DNA of 26,633 nucleotides. Origin: a virus. The DNA lies in IMG/VR virus record IMGVR_UViG_3300033153_004267, positions 1-26,633 of that record. One strand, given 5' to 3'. A program made the translations under genes and the position numbers. Below the pieces are notes generated by a model, which saw nothing but the letters and a program-made list of their open reading frames with translations, was not told where the DNA came from and searched no databases. Positions 7,567 to 14,455 of the stretch are shown piece after piece; within the stretch, counting starts at the first letter, position 1; each line of letters opens with the position of its first letter.

Positions 7567-7594
7567 GAGAGGGGTGTTTTGAAACACCCCTCTC
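7567..7594. repeat. Family A palindrome after the ssDNA-binding protein gene
   Basis: 13-bp arms GAGAGGGGTGTTT/AAACACCCCTCTC around TG, starting 8 nt beyond the stop codon (7603) and lying before the polymerase start. There is no T-run on either side, so it is not a classic terminator. Confidence 0.92.
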
Positions 7595-7602
7595 GGTTAA
7601 GG

Positions 7603-8364
7603 TTAGACCAAATCCGCGAATGGATTGGTTGATGGTGCGGGTGCTGCCGGAGCCGCTGGTGCTGCCGGAGCCGCTGGTGCTGCCACTGGTGCTGCCACTG
7701 GTGCTACTGGTGCTACTGGTGCAACAGCAGGTGCTGCCACTGGTGCAACAGCAGGTGCTGCTACAGGTGCTACTGGTGCTGGCGCAAGTCCAGCTACGGC
7801 AGGTATGGCAGGTGCTGGAGCATCTTCCAGTAGAGCAAACACATCCTCGGCTTTATCAACGCCATCAAACCTCGTGTCCTCACGCATCTTCTGAACGAGG
7901 TTTATCTCAACACGTATACCCTTGCTGCCTTTGGTATTGAAATACTTAAAGGTGATCTGAACATTCGCCCAGCACCCTGAGTACAGCTCATCCGGGTCAA
8001 TGATTGGTAGGTTCTGTCCGTTTACTATACCAATAGGAACCCACGATTTAGCGTTCATGAATATCATACCCTCGTATTCTTTGCCACGATTTCCAGCAAT
8101 AATTTCCGCATCACCATCACGGGCGGGCATTTTAAGCTGAGTCGATGACTTCACCAATTTGGCAGCGACACATGCGTTTGCCATTTTAGTGAGGTTGTCT
8201 GCGATCACCTGAATACAACGGGTGTCTGACTTAGGGAATAGCAGAGACACAGACCGAACCGGATCTTGCGTAGGATCAGGGCCAACCTTAGCTTCAAACA
8301 GTTGAACGTAGGACAGACGTGCGGGGCCAGACGGTACAAACTTGATTGCAGTAATCTGAGACAT
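7603..8364 (-). CDS. ssDNA-binding protein, gp2.5/DUF2815-like
   Basis: This 253-aa protein would coat single-stranded DNA and interact with polymerase and primase. The core (to about residue 175) has the DUF2815 pattern: RLSYVQLFEAK, the LLFPKSD block, EYEGMIFMNAKS, then IIDPDELYSGCWANVQITFKYFN and KGIRVEINLVQK. Residues about 190-245 are an Ala/Pro/Val tail built from repeated PAAP and PVAP units, ending NPFADLV, which may be the partner-binding tip, as C-terminal tips are in other SSBs. The ATG has AAAGGAAT ahead. Family A palindromes lie on both sides of the gene. The codon third positions are richer in G+C than in neighbouring genes, which fits high expression. Confidence 0.85.
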   Translation of the reverse strand: MSQITAIKFVPSGPARLSYVQLFEAKVGPDPTQDPVRSVSLLFPKSDTRCIQVIADNLTKMANACVAAKLVKSSTQLKMPARDGDAEIIAGNRGKEYEGMIFMNAKSWVPIGIVNGQNLPIIDPDELYSGCWANVQITFKYFNTKGSKGIRVEINLVQKMREDTRFDGVDKAEDVFALLEDAPAPAIPAVAGLAPAPVAPVAAPAVAPVAAPAVAPVAPVAPVAAPVAAPAAPAAPAAPAAPAPSTNPFADLV

Positions 8365-8388
8365 AATAAATTCCTTTCATTAAATAGT

Positions 8389-8416
8389 GAGAGGGGTGTT
8401 TTGAAACACCCCTCTC
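8389..8416. repeat. Family A palindrome after the 175-aa gene
   Basis: 13-bp arms GAGAGGGGTGTTT/AAACACCCCTCTC, identical to the copy at 7567. It begins 9 nt after the stop at 8426 and lies 24 nt before the next start (8364). Confidence 0.92.
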
Positions 8417-8425
8417 TAGTTAAAA

Positions 8426-8953
8426 TTAAGACGCAGCCTTGATCTCATCCTGAGTCGAATCCAAGTCCACAATGTCCTGATAGGTACTGAAATCAATACT
8501 CAGTTCCCGGCACATTTTTTTCTGGAAGTCGGACAGCGTAAGGTTGGCCAGATGGAACTCGCAAATAGCTACTGTGTTTTTCAATTTAAGTGCTACATCG
8601 CGAGGCTCGGCGTCAAATTTACGTCTAGCTGCGTTCATTCTTGACACTTTGGTATTCAATCGAGCTTCCAGAGTAACGCGTTTGTTCTGCGGGTGCGCAG
8701 TCCACTTCTTCTCCGCCTCTTTACTTACTCCGGCTGCTTCTTGAACTTCATCCCACTCAGCCTGTTCGAGGATGACATACGTGCCAGTTTCCTCATTCAG
8801 GTGGGGAAATTTCTTCATCACGTTGATGAACTTGAACTGCATCTTTACTGCGCGGATACCTTTGGCTCCAAGCAATTCGATGAGAGTTTCGTCAGTCTGT
8901 CCACCAGCTTCGATAGCTTCCAATACCAATTCATACTTTTCTTTCTCGGACAT
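8426..8953 (-). CDS. Hypothetical protein, 175 aa
   Basis: The start at 8953 is chosen because AAGGAGAATTAAA stands directly in front; the frame is open further upstream but without a ribosome binding site, and that part overlaps the DUF2800-like gene. No family recognised. The protein is soluble and largely helical (MSEKEKYELVLEAIEAGGQ...; LTLSDFQKKMCRELSIDF). It sits between the DUF2800-like nuclease and the SSB genes, a location that in other phages holds replication accessory genes; a replication role is an inference from position. Confidence 0.85.
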   Translation of the reverse strand: MSEKEKYELVLEAIEAGGQTDETLIELLGAKGIRAVKMQFKFINVMKKFPHLNEETGTYVILEQAEWDEVQEAAGVSKEAEKKWTAHPQNKRVTLEARLNTKVSRMNAARRKFDAEPRDVALKLKNTVAICEFHLANLTLSDFQKKMCRELSIDFSTYQDIVDLDSTQDEIKAAS

Positions 8954-8954
8954 T

Positions 8955-10148
8955 TTAATTCTCCTTTTCGACCTTGTTAAATACTGCATCAGCAGTATCG
9001 TTGACATTGAAGTCGGGTCTACGATCAGACTCACCGACTAGTTGCGGCTTACCGACAGGTTTGTTGATCAGAACTTTAAACTCCTCGCTATTTTTCAAAG
9101 TCCTGTTCATCTTCTCAGCTTTTGCAGGGGATATAAACTTCTGTGTGAACATATTATCCTCGCTCAAAGCCTTGTTAGACATCAGCCACTTCATAGCTGT
9201 GGCTTCATCATGCCACTTACGAGTAGACCTACCTGCAACAATCTTCCATCCCGGCACTGCTTCACCATTCATAATGGTAGCTTGAATGTCAGCGTAGAGG
9301 GTTTTCTTTACTTGTTCCAGATTAGTGAGCAATCCTGCAAGATAAGACTTCTCCTCGGCTGATATGTTAGGCATACGCTCAGCGATTTTGAATACCTGCT
9401 GTGCCTCATGTACTGCCAATTCATGCTTAGCTCTACAACTAGTACGAGCTGGGCAGAACTTACATGACTTGGTACTTGGGACATACTCTGCATCAGGTGA
9501 TTTACATCGTTCTATTCCAAGATGAATCTCGTTCACAAACTCTTCCAGCTCTTTAGCATTTACAGTATAGTCGCTAAAGCTATTGAGTGGTGGCTGAAAT
9601 ACACAGCAAGTATACTCATCATACGCCAGAGGATAACCTGCTGCTCCCGCCGTGTACGTGAGCAGTTGCAAGTTTTTCTCAGCATATACTGGTACGCCAG
9701 CTCCGAACTTGTGGTCATCTACGATCATCCGCTTGTTATCTGGATCATCTATGACTACATCCGCTGTACCCCAAATATCTGGTAGATTCCAAGGCTCTAG
9801 GGTAACTCGAAGCTCAAACTGAATGGTAGCGTTAGGCCCACAAGTAACCAACTGCATTTTGATACGATCACAACACTCAAGTACCTCTTGATGATCCTCT
9901 TCTAGATAGGTAAACCCACCATCTATACGAGCTAGCTCCTGAGTCTGTGCAAATACCTTGTTCATCGCACTAATGTTATTGGCAACGTAGTGAGGCCATA
10001 TACTTACTACAGCCTCGTGCTTGAGTGAGCCTTTACGAGCATACTTAGACGATTCTTCTCTCTTAACTTTCAGAGATTCTTGGAACGAAGCAGGACATGA
10101 CAGTAATCTAGGCAACGAACTCGGTGCGTAAATACTATGCTCTGCCAT
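8955..10148 (-). CDS. DUF2800-like PD-(D/E)xK nuclease with Cas4/AddB-type cysteines
   Basis: This 397-aa protein is probably a RecB-family exonuclease used in phage recombination or host DNA breakdown. KHEAV (43-47), GTADVVIDD (127-135, catalytic Asp130) and VDDHKFG (143-149, Asp145-x-Lys147) form the nuclease core, followed by AEKNLQLLTY, the helix with the conserved Gln. Cys18 (LLSCPAS) together with Cys229, Cys232 and Cys238 (CKFCPARTSC) matches the four-cysteine iron-sulfur arrangement of Cas4 and AddB. The ATG has AAAGGAGAA ahead; the stop lies 1 nt before the next start. DUF2800 and DUF2815 genes occur together in many phages, and the DUF2815-like SSB gene is two genes downstream. Confidence 0.85.
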   Translation of the reverse strand: MAEHSIYAPSSLPRLLSCPASFQESLKVKREESSKYARKGSLKHEAVVSIWPHYVANNISAMNKVFAQTQELARIDGGFTYLEEDHQEVLECCDRIKMQLVTCGPNATIQFELRVTLEPWNLPDIWGTADVVIDDPDNKRMIVDDHKFGAGVPVYAEKNLQLLTYTAGAAGYPLAYDEYTCCVFQPPLNSFSDYTVNAKELEEFVNEIHLGIERCKSPDAEYVPSTKSCKFCPARTSCRAKHELAVHEAQQVFKIAERMPNISAEEKSYLAGLLTNLEQVKKTLYADIQATIMNGEAVPGWKIVAGRSTRKWHDEATAMKWLMSNKALSEDNMFTQKFISPAKAEKMNRTLKNSEEFKVLINKPVGKPQLVGESDRRPDFNVNDTADAVFNKVEKEN

Positions 10149-10178
10149 TTAATTCTCCTTTCTGTTTCGGTTAGGTTA

Positions 10179-10201
10179 GAGTCTGTAGGGCATACAGACT
10201 C
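10179..10201. repeat. Family B palindrome upstream of the DUF2800-like gene
   Basis: 9-bp arms GAGTCTGTA/TACAGACTC around GGGCA. It ends 31 nt before the ATG, immediately upstream of the ribosome binding site region. Confidence 0.9.
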
Positions 10202-10213
10202 GGTTCGGGAGAG

Positions 10214-10241
10214 TAAAGGGGTGTTTTGATACACCCCTTTA
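10214..10241. repeat. Family A palindrome after the 495-aa gene
   Basis: Arms TAAAGGGGTGT/ACACCCCTTTA. It lies 14 nt past the stop at 10256 and 12 nt before the family B copy, giving the order stop, A, B, start. Confidence 0.9.
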
Positions 10242-10255
10242 CCCTGTCTCCCTCA

Positions 10256-11743
10256 TTACTTGTCGAACAGTGACGGTACAGCCTTGTTTGCATACTCAAA
10301 CAGAGCCGGGACGAGTGTCTGAATTGCCTTAACCAGAGGGGCGTTCTCCTCTATGGCATAGTCAATGTTCTCATCCATCAGTCTACCTGCAAGCATCTCC
10401 AGATCATACGCGGAGTTGATGAACTGCTTTACGGTGGCAACCACATCCATATCACCTATGTCAGCGTTTTCAGGAACTTCTGCTGTTGCCGAAGCCATAG
10501 CAGTTTCATCGGGAATGTCAGGAACGTCTGACATTGCCGCGTCTGCTGCTGCTGCTGCACCTGCATCTACCGCTGCTTCTGCTGTTTCAGGTGATGCACC
10601 ACTACTGGTCGGGGGAGTACCACCTTTCAACTCCTTGACAGCCTGAACAATCTCTTTCTCGAAGCCCATGAATCCTTGCTCCAGCAGGGAGGCGGAATCA
10701 TACGCTTCACCAGCTTCTGCTGCAGCAGAAGCTCCAGCTTTAATGGTAGCCTTGAGTTTACCATTCAGATCAAACGGTACTTGGGTCTTGGTTTTCAGGT
10801 ACTTTACCGGATCAACATTCTGATTCAGCATGAAATCCCTTGCATCTGATATGACTTTAACAGTTGCGATAGAATTGGGATCACAAACAGCATCCAAACA
10901 CCCTCGGGCAGTCTCATCTTTGTAAGCCTGAGGCCACATCTTCTCATTCTGCAAGGATGTCATGAGAGTACCCACTGCATTAGCTACAGAGATACTCGGG
11001 AGCTTGGCAACTTCCTTGGTGGAGAATACACCACGCTCTACATTCTTGATCATGCGGAGCAGGTACGAGATGGCAGTAATAGTCCACGGTTTGCCGAGAT
11101 AGTACAGGAGTGTAGCTTTCCCAACACCCTGAACTACAACATTCTTCCAAGCTACCTCATTCTTGAACACGCCCGGATGAGCTGCATCCACGTCAGACCA
11201 TTCCTCATACTCTGAGGCATACCCAAACAGAATAAGACTCCCCTGCTTAATGGTTTCCATCTGAGCCAACGGGTGAGCAGAATACGTATCCAGATTCTCA
11301 TTCGCCATCATCCTGTATCTGGTATCACTGTCAATAATCCTGACCGTACCAGCATGAAAGCGAAACTTCAGATCATCCGCTGCCCATCCCCTGTGATGAC
11401 CGGACACACGTCTGAGGGGAAACTTATCCTCGATGTGCTTGGTCTGGGGAAATGCCGTGACATACCCTTCATCGTTAAACTCAATGCCATCGACGTCAGG
11501 CACACCAAATATGGCAAACTCCTGATTCCACCACAGACCTGACTCAATGTCCTCTGTGGTTCTGGATGCCTTAATGGATGCCATAATGTCTGTGACCTTT
11601 GAGTCTATACGAGGATAGTTCTCTACATCACGATGATCATTCGGCCCGAGGATACCTGACTCTGCGTCAACGAGAAACTGTACACCTTGACTCCAGTCAT
11701 GCGCTTCCAACGATTTGAGGTCTTTTTTAGATTTTACGATCAT
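10256..11743 (-). CDS. Hypothetical protein, 495 aa, first gene of the P1 operon
   Basis: I do not recognise a family. Residues 1-340 look like an ordered globular part without membrane segments or an obvious catalytic motif (GHHRGWAADDLKFRFHAGTVR; LLYYLGKPWTITAISYLLRMI). Residues about 345-435 are Ala/Glu/Asp-rich and low in complexity, and about 440-495 form an acidic helical tail (AYDLEMLAGRLMDENIDYAIEENAPLV). The ATG has AAGGAGAATTTCAA ahead. It is the first gene after the strong promoter at 11974-12002, and its G+C-rich codon third positions, like those of the SSB gene, suggest abundant product. It heads the replication gene block, so an abundant DNA-metabolism or host-directed protein is plausible, but that is a guess. 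Confidence 0.85.
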   Translation of the reverse strand: MIVKSKKDLKSLEAHDWSQGVQFLVDAESGILGPNDHRDVENYPRIDSKVTDIMASIKASRTTEDIESGLWWNQEFAIFGVPDVDGIEFNDEGYVTAFPQTKHIEDKFPLRRVSGHHRGWAADDLKFRFHAGTVRIIDSDTRYRMMANENLDTYSAHPLAQMETIKQGSLILFGYASEYEEWSDVDAAHPGVFKNEVAWKNVVVQGVGKATLLYYLGKPWTITAISYLLRMIKNVERGVFSTKEVAKLPSISVANAVGTLMTSLQNEKMWPQAYKDETARGCLDAVCDPNSIATVKVISDARDFMLNQNVDPVKYLKTKTQVPFDLNGKLKATIKAGASAAAEAGEAYDSASLLEQGFMGFEKEIVQAVKELKGGTPPTSSGASPETAEAAVDAGAAAAADAAMSDVPDIPDETAMASATAEVPENADIGDMDVVATVKQFINSAYDLEMLAGRLMDENIDYAIEENAPLVKAIQTLVPALFEYANKAVPSLFDK

Positions 11744-11766
11744 TTGAAATTCTCCTTTTTCGGTTT

Positions 11767-11789
11767 GAGTCTGTAGGGTCTACAGACTC
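11767..11789. repeat. Family B palindrome in the leader of the 495-aa gene
   Basis: Perfect 10-bp arms GAGTCTGTAG/CTACAGACTC around GGT, ending 23 nt before the ATG, in the 5' leader of the P1 transcript. Confidence 0.92.
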
Positions 11790-11889
11790 GGTTTTGGTTT
11801 GTCTTGCGTTTGTCCTTATCCTTGTCTTACCATATACACATCTTATATGATGCGGTTAGATTTATATGGCTGCCTTAATTAGCTCCTAT

Positions 11890-11917
11890 GAAAGGGGTGT
11901 TTCGAAACACCCCTTTC
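11890..11917. repeat. Perfect 28-bp family A palindrome downstream of P1
   Basis: The 14-nt half GAAAGGGGTGTTTC is followed by its exact reverse complement, so the whole 28 bp is self-complementary. It lies in the early part of the P1 transcript. Confidence 0.92.
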
Positions 11918-11936
11918 GATTCGGTCAGTCCGGTCA

Positions 11937-11952
11937 ACGCATGGTTCGCGAC
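11937..11952. repeat. Solitary copy of the 14.8-kb tandem-repeat motif
   Basis: ACGCATGGTTCGCGA matches the first 15 bp of the 23-bp units at 14745-14854. It sits about 15-30 nt downstream of the expected P1 transcription start, a position suited to an operator or leader element. Confidence 0.8.
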
Positions 11953-11973
11953 CTGTCTCTATTTTACCCTTAC

Positions 11974-12002
11974 AGTATACCACACTTTAGCTAAAATGTC
12001 AA
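11974..12002 (-). promoter_or_regulatory. sigma70 promoter P1 (leftward, replication operon)
   Basis: On the minus strand the perfect -35 TTGACA (12002-11997) is separated by 17 nt from -10 TATACT (11979-11974). Transcription would start near 11967 and run into the 495-aa gene and the replication genes. Confidence 0.88.
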
Positions 12003-12035
12003 GCGTTTTCTGTGCTTTTTTGAAAAATAATTAAC

Positions 12036-12320
12036 TTAATTTAAATTTTCCTCTTTAATTTTTTCGAGGATAGTACCTACAAGTGCATGTTTCTGCTTGT
12101 TAAGCGTTTCTGCTATGGATATGAATACATTTTGAGCAAGCTCAGGGTGTATGACTATAAATGCAGCTAAGTCTATAAGTACCTGACCAATCAAATTTAC
12201 CTCGGCACGCTTACTTGTCTCTACCAATATCTTAGCATCATGTACAAGCCCGCATGGTTTTAATTGGTTGAGTAAGTCCTCCAAAAGTCCAGCCAGTTCA
12301 TGCATACTTTTGTCTTCCAT
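12036..12320 (-). CDS. Hypothetical protein, 94 aa
   Basis: No family recognised. It is a helical, soluble protein (MHELAGLLEDLLNQLKPCG; VLIDLAAFIVIHPELAQNVFISIAETLNKQKH). The ATG at 12320 has GGGGGAAG ahead; an internal ATG five codons later is possible. It is the last of the small early genes from promoter P2 and is followed by promoter P1, so the two transcription units meet here. Its length and place resemble host-takeover or anti-defence genes of other phages, but nothing in the sequence proves such a role. Confidence 0.8.
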   Translation of the reverse strand: MEDKSMHELAGLLEDLLNQLKPCGLVHDAKILVETSKRAEVNLIGQVLIDLAAFIVIHPELAQNVFISIAETLNKQKHALVGTILEKIKEENLN

Positions 12321-12337
12321 GTGTACTTCCCCCTATG

Positions 12338-12544
12338 TTAGTCGGTTGTAGATATAGTTAGGGCAACATACCCTCTCTTCCAAAATTTTAGAATCTGCTT
12401 TGAGTCCGCGAGCATGAGTTTATCATCTTCTTTGTTATCCATCTCAGACTCATGCACCTGCTTCAGCCATATAATTTCAGTCTTCTCTGCCGCGTCCTTG
12501 CTCAGCCTGTTACATTCAAAGAACAAAACATTTACATCTGTCAT
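12338..12544 (-). CDS. Hypothetical protein, 68 aa
   Basis: No family recognised. The product is small and acidic to neutral, mostly helical (SKDAAEKTEIIWLKQVHESEMDNKEDDKLMLADSKQILKFWKRG). The ATG has AGGGGAGAATTTTACC ahead and follows a family B hairpin by 25 nt. It belongs to the small-gene cluster 12036-13904. Confidence 0.75.
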   Translation of the reverse strand: MTDVNVLFFECNRLSKDAAEKTEIIWLKQVHESEMDNKEDDKLMLADSKQILKFWKRGYVALTISTTD

Positions 12545-12569
12545 GGTAAAATTCTCCCCTTTGGATAAA

Positions 12570-12596
12570 CCGAGTCTGTAGGGTCTACAGACTCGG
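12570..12596. repeat. Family B palindrome before the 68-aa gene
   Basis: 12-bp arms CCGAGTCTGTAG/CTACAGACTCGG around GGT, ending 25 nt before the ATG at 12544. Confidence 0.92.
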
Positions 12597-12625
12597 CTTT
12601 TCTCGTTTTGGTGGTTTAGTTTAGG

Positions 12626-12793
12626 TTAGGTGGGCTGGAACGTGATCGTAAAGGAACTGATGGGCGCACCCTTGTCCGGTCTGGAAATATCCTGCGGAAT
12701 GTAAGGCGTAAATTTTCCATCTATGCTCTCATACTTGTCCCCACCAGATTTCTTCGCTGCCTTTACCAAATTAACTTGAATGATTGCTGCCAT
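12626..12793 (-). CDS. Small hypothetical protein, 55 aa
   Basis: The frame starts at an ATG with AAGGAGAATTTAATC directly in front and ends TAA at 12628-12626. It translates to MAAIIQVNLVKAAKKSGGDK, then a short segment ending SSFTITFQPT. No family recognised; the alternating hydrophobic ends suggest beta strands. The strong ribosome binding site, the placement between the 26-aa peptide and a family B hairpin, and the tight spacing argue that it is a real gene. Confidence 0.72.
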   Translation of the reverse strand: MAAIIQVNLVKAAKKSGGDKYESIDGKFTPYIPQDISRPDKGAPISSFTITFQPT

Positions 12794-12816
12794 GATTAAA
12801 TTCTCCTTTTCTATGA

Positions 12817-12897
12817 TTATACATTTTCCATGACTAATGCCATGAAATAGAAGCCAGCGTATACACCGGCAAAGAATGATATAATTATCCAGTTCAT
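12817..12897 (-). CDS. 26-aa membrane peptide, translationally coupled
   Basis: The frame MNWIIISFFAGVYAGFYFMA plus LVMENV is almost wholly hydrophobic, one transmembrane helix with aromatic residues at the edges. Its ATG overlaps the stop of the 86-aa gene as ATGA (12897-12894), with GGGG about 7 nt ahead in that gene's last codons. The next gene starts 24 nt after its stop. Coupling and composition support translation. A small membrane peptide in an early cluster could affect the host membrane or superinfection; this is an inference. Confidence 0.6.
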   Translation of the reverse strand: MNWIIISFFAGVYAGFYFMALVMENV

Positions 12898-13154
12898 ACT
12901 TTTACCCCAATCAGTTCCTTCAACTCCTTACGTACTTTCTTAGCCTGCGCTCCACGCCATGAGGTCATATTTCCGAGGATATACCTAACCTGTACATCTA
13001 TCTCCTCTTTCCGCGTCATAAACAGACCGGCATGAGCGTAAGGCACACAATAATTTAACGCCTTAGTCGTTGGTTTGCCATCAGATTTGGTCGCAAGTCC
13101 AGCAGCTATAATAGCTCGGCAACATGATCTAAAATTTTCAACTTTCTCAGTCAT
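12894..13154 (-). CDS. Hypothetical protein, 86 aa
   Basis: No family recognised. The protein is basic (VRKELKELIGVKV tail, RGAQAKKVRKELK) with an N-terminal helix containing a Cys pair (SCCRAIIAAG). The ATG has AAAGGAGGAATTGACAA in front and lies 20 nt after a family B hairpin. Its stop overlaps the start of the 26-aa membrane peptide. Confidence 0.8.
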   Translation of the reverse strand: MTEKVENFRSCCRAIIAAGLATKSDGKPTTKALNYCVPYAHAGLFMTRKEEIDVQVRYILGNMTSWRGAQAKKVRKELKELIGVKV

Positions 13155-13174
13155 TTGTCAATTCCTCCTTTGTT

Positions 13175-13202
13175 GCCGACTCTGTAGCTCTACAGAGTCG
13201 GC
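13175..13202. repeat. Family B (variant) palindrome before the 86-aa gene
   Basis: 13-bp arms GCCGACTCTGTAG/CTACAGAGTCGGC around CT, ending 20 nt before the ATG at 13154. In the variant arm, GACTC replaces GAGTC. Confidence 0.92.
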
Positions 13203-13214
13203 TCGGTTGGTTGG

Positions 13215-13559
13215 TTACAGGGTTGATTCTTCCATTCTCCATTTCCATGAGGTACTTTCTCTCGACAGTTCTTCTTTAATGGCCTCAACCATAGTTTTAG
13301 CCAGATACAGGTTAAGCTCGAACACGTTCTGCACAAGCCTTATGGCCGTGATGCGCATATTATTTTTAACGAGCATGGCAGCTATTCTCATAGCATCTGC
13401 GCCATCTATGTCATACAGATCAATAAATTTAAAGTTCATGTTATCTTCATACTCTATGATGGTATGCTCCAAGAGCTTGTCAAGCGCGCCTTCACGGGTT
13501 ACTGCTGTAGACAGGTGGGCATTACCATTCAGCATAATCAGATGTTGAAATTTTTTCAT
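13215..13559 (-). CDS. Hypothetical protein, 114 aa
   Basis: No family recognised. It begins MKKFQHLIMLNGNAHLSTAV and continues as an acidic alpha/beta-like chain (FKFIDLYDIDGADAMRIAAMLVKNNMRITAIRLV). The ATG has AAAAAGGAGGAAATTAACA ahead, one of the strongest sites in the window, and follows a family B hairpin. It belongs to the P2 small-gene cluster. Confidence 0.8.
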   Translation of the reverse strand: MKKFQHLIMLNGNAHLSTAVTREGALDKLLEHTIIEYEDNMNFKFIDLYDIDGADAMRIAAMLVKNNMRITAIRLVQNVFELNLYLAKTMVEAIKEELSRESTSWKWRMEESTL

Positions 13560-13582
13560 TGTTAATTTCCTCCTTTTTCATT

Positions 13583-13611
13583 GCCGACTCTGTAGGGTCT
13601 ACAGAGTCGGC
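13583..13611. repeat. Family B (variant) palindrome before the 114-aa gene
   Basis: 13-bp arms GCCGACTCTGTAG/CTACAGAGTCGGC around GGT, ending 23 nt before the ATG at 13559. Confidence 0.92.
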
Positions 13612-13634
13612 TCGGTTAAGTTGGTTAGGTTAAG

Positions 13635-13904
13635 TTAGAAGTCCACTACCACTTTCATGGTAACGTAATCTATGGTTGTGTAGTTTCCAGTATTGCGATC
13701 ACCACCTACCCACACAGGGCAGAATGTACGCTCAGCGTTATTGCTATGCATACGGATTATGGAACCATCTTCGCGCACTATGGCAATTTGAACCGGGTCA
13801 CTCCAGAGCCTTTTATCAAGCTCACAAATTTCTTCCCGCGGCCCGGTCACTACCTCATGTGTCTGAATGTGTGTTCGCTCATACCTGTAATGTGGTTTTG
13901 GCAT
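13635..13904 (-). CDS. Hypothetical protein, 89 aa, first gene after promoter P2
   Basis: No family recognised. MPKPHYRYERTHIQTHEVVT opens a beta-rich sequence ending DYVTMKVVVDF. The ATG at 13904 is chosen over an in-frame GTG three codons earlier, because the GTG would sit 1 nt from the AAGGAGA site while the ATG is at a workable distance. It is the first gene transcribed from the promoter at 13983-14011, so it should be among the earliest leftward products. Confidence 0.78.
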   Translation of the reverse strand: MPKPHYRYERTHIQTHEVVTGPREEICELDKRLWSDPVQIAIVREDGSIIRMHSNNAERTFCPVWVGGDRNTGNYTTIDYVTMKVVVDF

Positions 13905-13933
13905 TTTATTCACTCTCCTTTTTGGGGGGGTTT

Positions 13934-13958
13934 CGACTCTGTAGGGTCTACAGAGTCG
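13934..13958. repeat. Family B (variant) palindrome in the P2 leader
   Basis: 11-bp arms CGACTCTGTAG/CTACAGAGTCG around GGT, ending 29 nt before the ATG at 13904 and starting about 20 nt after the expected P2 transcription start. Confidence 0.92.
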
Positions 13959-13982
13959 CCGAGTCGGTCAATTACAAATACT

Positions 13983-14011
13983 ACTATACCATATAAAAAC
14001 TGATTTGTCAA
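13983..14011 (-). promoter_or_regulatory. sigma70 promoter P2 (leftward, small early genes)
   Basis: On the minus strand, -35 TTGACA (14011-14006), a 17-nt spacer and -10 TATAGT (13988-13983). It would drive the small-protein cluster. Confidence 0.88.
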
Positions 14012-14068
14012 GGCTTTTTTACCATTTATCGGCGGAAATTAAAAAATAATTCAAAAATTTTACTCGCA

Positions 14069-14092
14069 AAGGGGTGTATCAAAACACCCCTT
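14069..14092. repeat. Family A palindrome (imperfect)
   Basis: Arms AAGGGGTGT/ACACCCCTT around ATCAAA, in the control region upstream of P2. Confidence 0.88.
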
Positions 14093-14154
14093 CAAGCAAA
14101 TCCCCGCCTTATTATACAAGGGTACATATATATATCCCCTCCTCATTAGCACTG

Positions 14155-14206
14155 ACTGTTGCATTATACTACACTTTTTGGAGCTTACTGTTGCATTATA
14201 CTACAC
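14155..14206. repeat. Two 20-bp direct repeats containing a -10-like hexamer
   Basis: ACTGTTGCATTATACTACAC is present at 14155-14174 and 14187-14206 (period 32). On the minus strand each contains GTGTAGTATAATGCAAC, whose TATAAT context resembles P1 (GTGTGGTATACTG). No good -35 is present, so these are either weak or activator-dependent promoters or protein-binding sites. Confidence 0.7.
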
Positions 14207-14409
14207 CTGTTAGAACATGAGACACTTAATATGAGACACTCTCAAACCCTCCTATATTTGATAGTCCAAACACCCCTTAGATAAACCGTGATTTGCCATT
14301 ATATTCCGGCTGATTTGGGTGGGGAGATATATATATCCCCTTGGGTGGGATAGTCCAAACACCCCTCCAAAGGGGTGGTTTAAAATAAAATTAAAGGTAG
14401 GGTCGCTCA

Positions 14410-14455
14410 GGGGGCATTTTGGGGGTGTTTGGGGGTGTTTTGGCCGTTTTGGGGG
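14410..14455 (+). other. Four GGGGG runs (possible quadruplex)
   Basis: GGGGG runs at 14410, 14421, 14431 and 14451 are separated by 6, 5 and 15 nt. Three of them are followed by TGTTT, as in half of a family A element, so they may be remnants of that repeat. Confidence 0.65.

Noticed and set aside
7567-7594. Family A palindromes as rho-independent terminators
   Set aside because: The stems are followed by CT- or A-rich sequence rather than a T-run on either strand, and several copies lie inside genes or between genes of one operon.
7485-7940. Long plus-strand frames opposite the SSB tail (Gly/Ala/Thr and Val/Leu repeats)
   Set aside because: These are shadows of the Ala/Pro repeat on the other strand; the minus-strand gene has family signatures and a ribosome binding site.
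8954-9034. Longer N-terminus for the 175-aa gene
   Set aside because: No ribosome binding site is present and it would overlap the DUF2800-like gene deeply; AAGGAGAA lies just before 8953.
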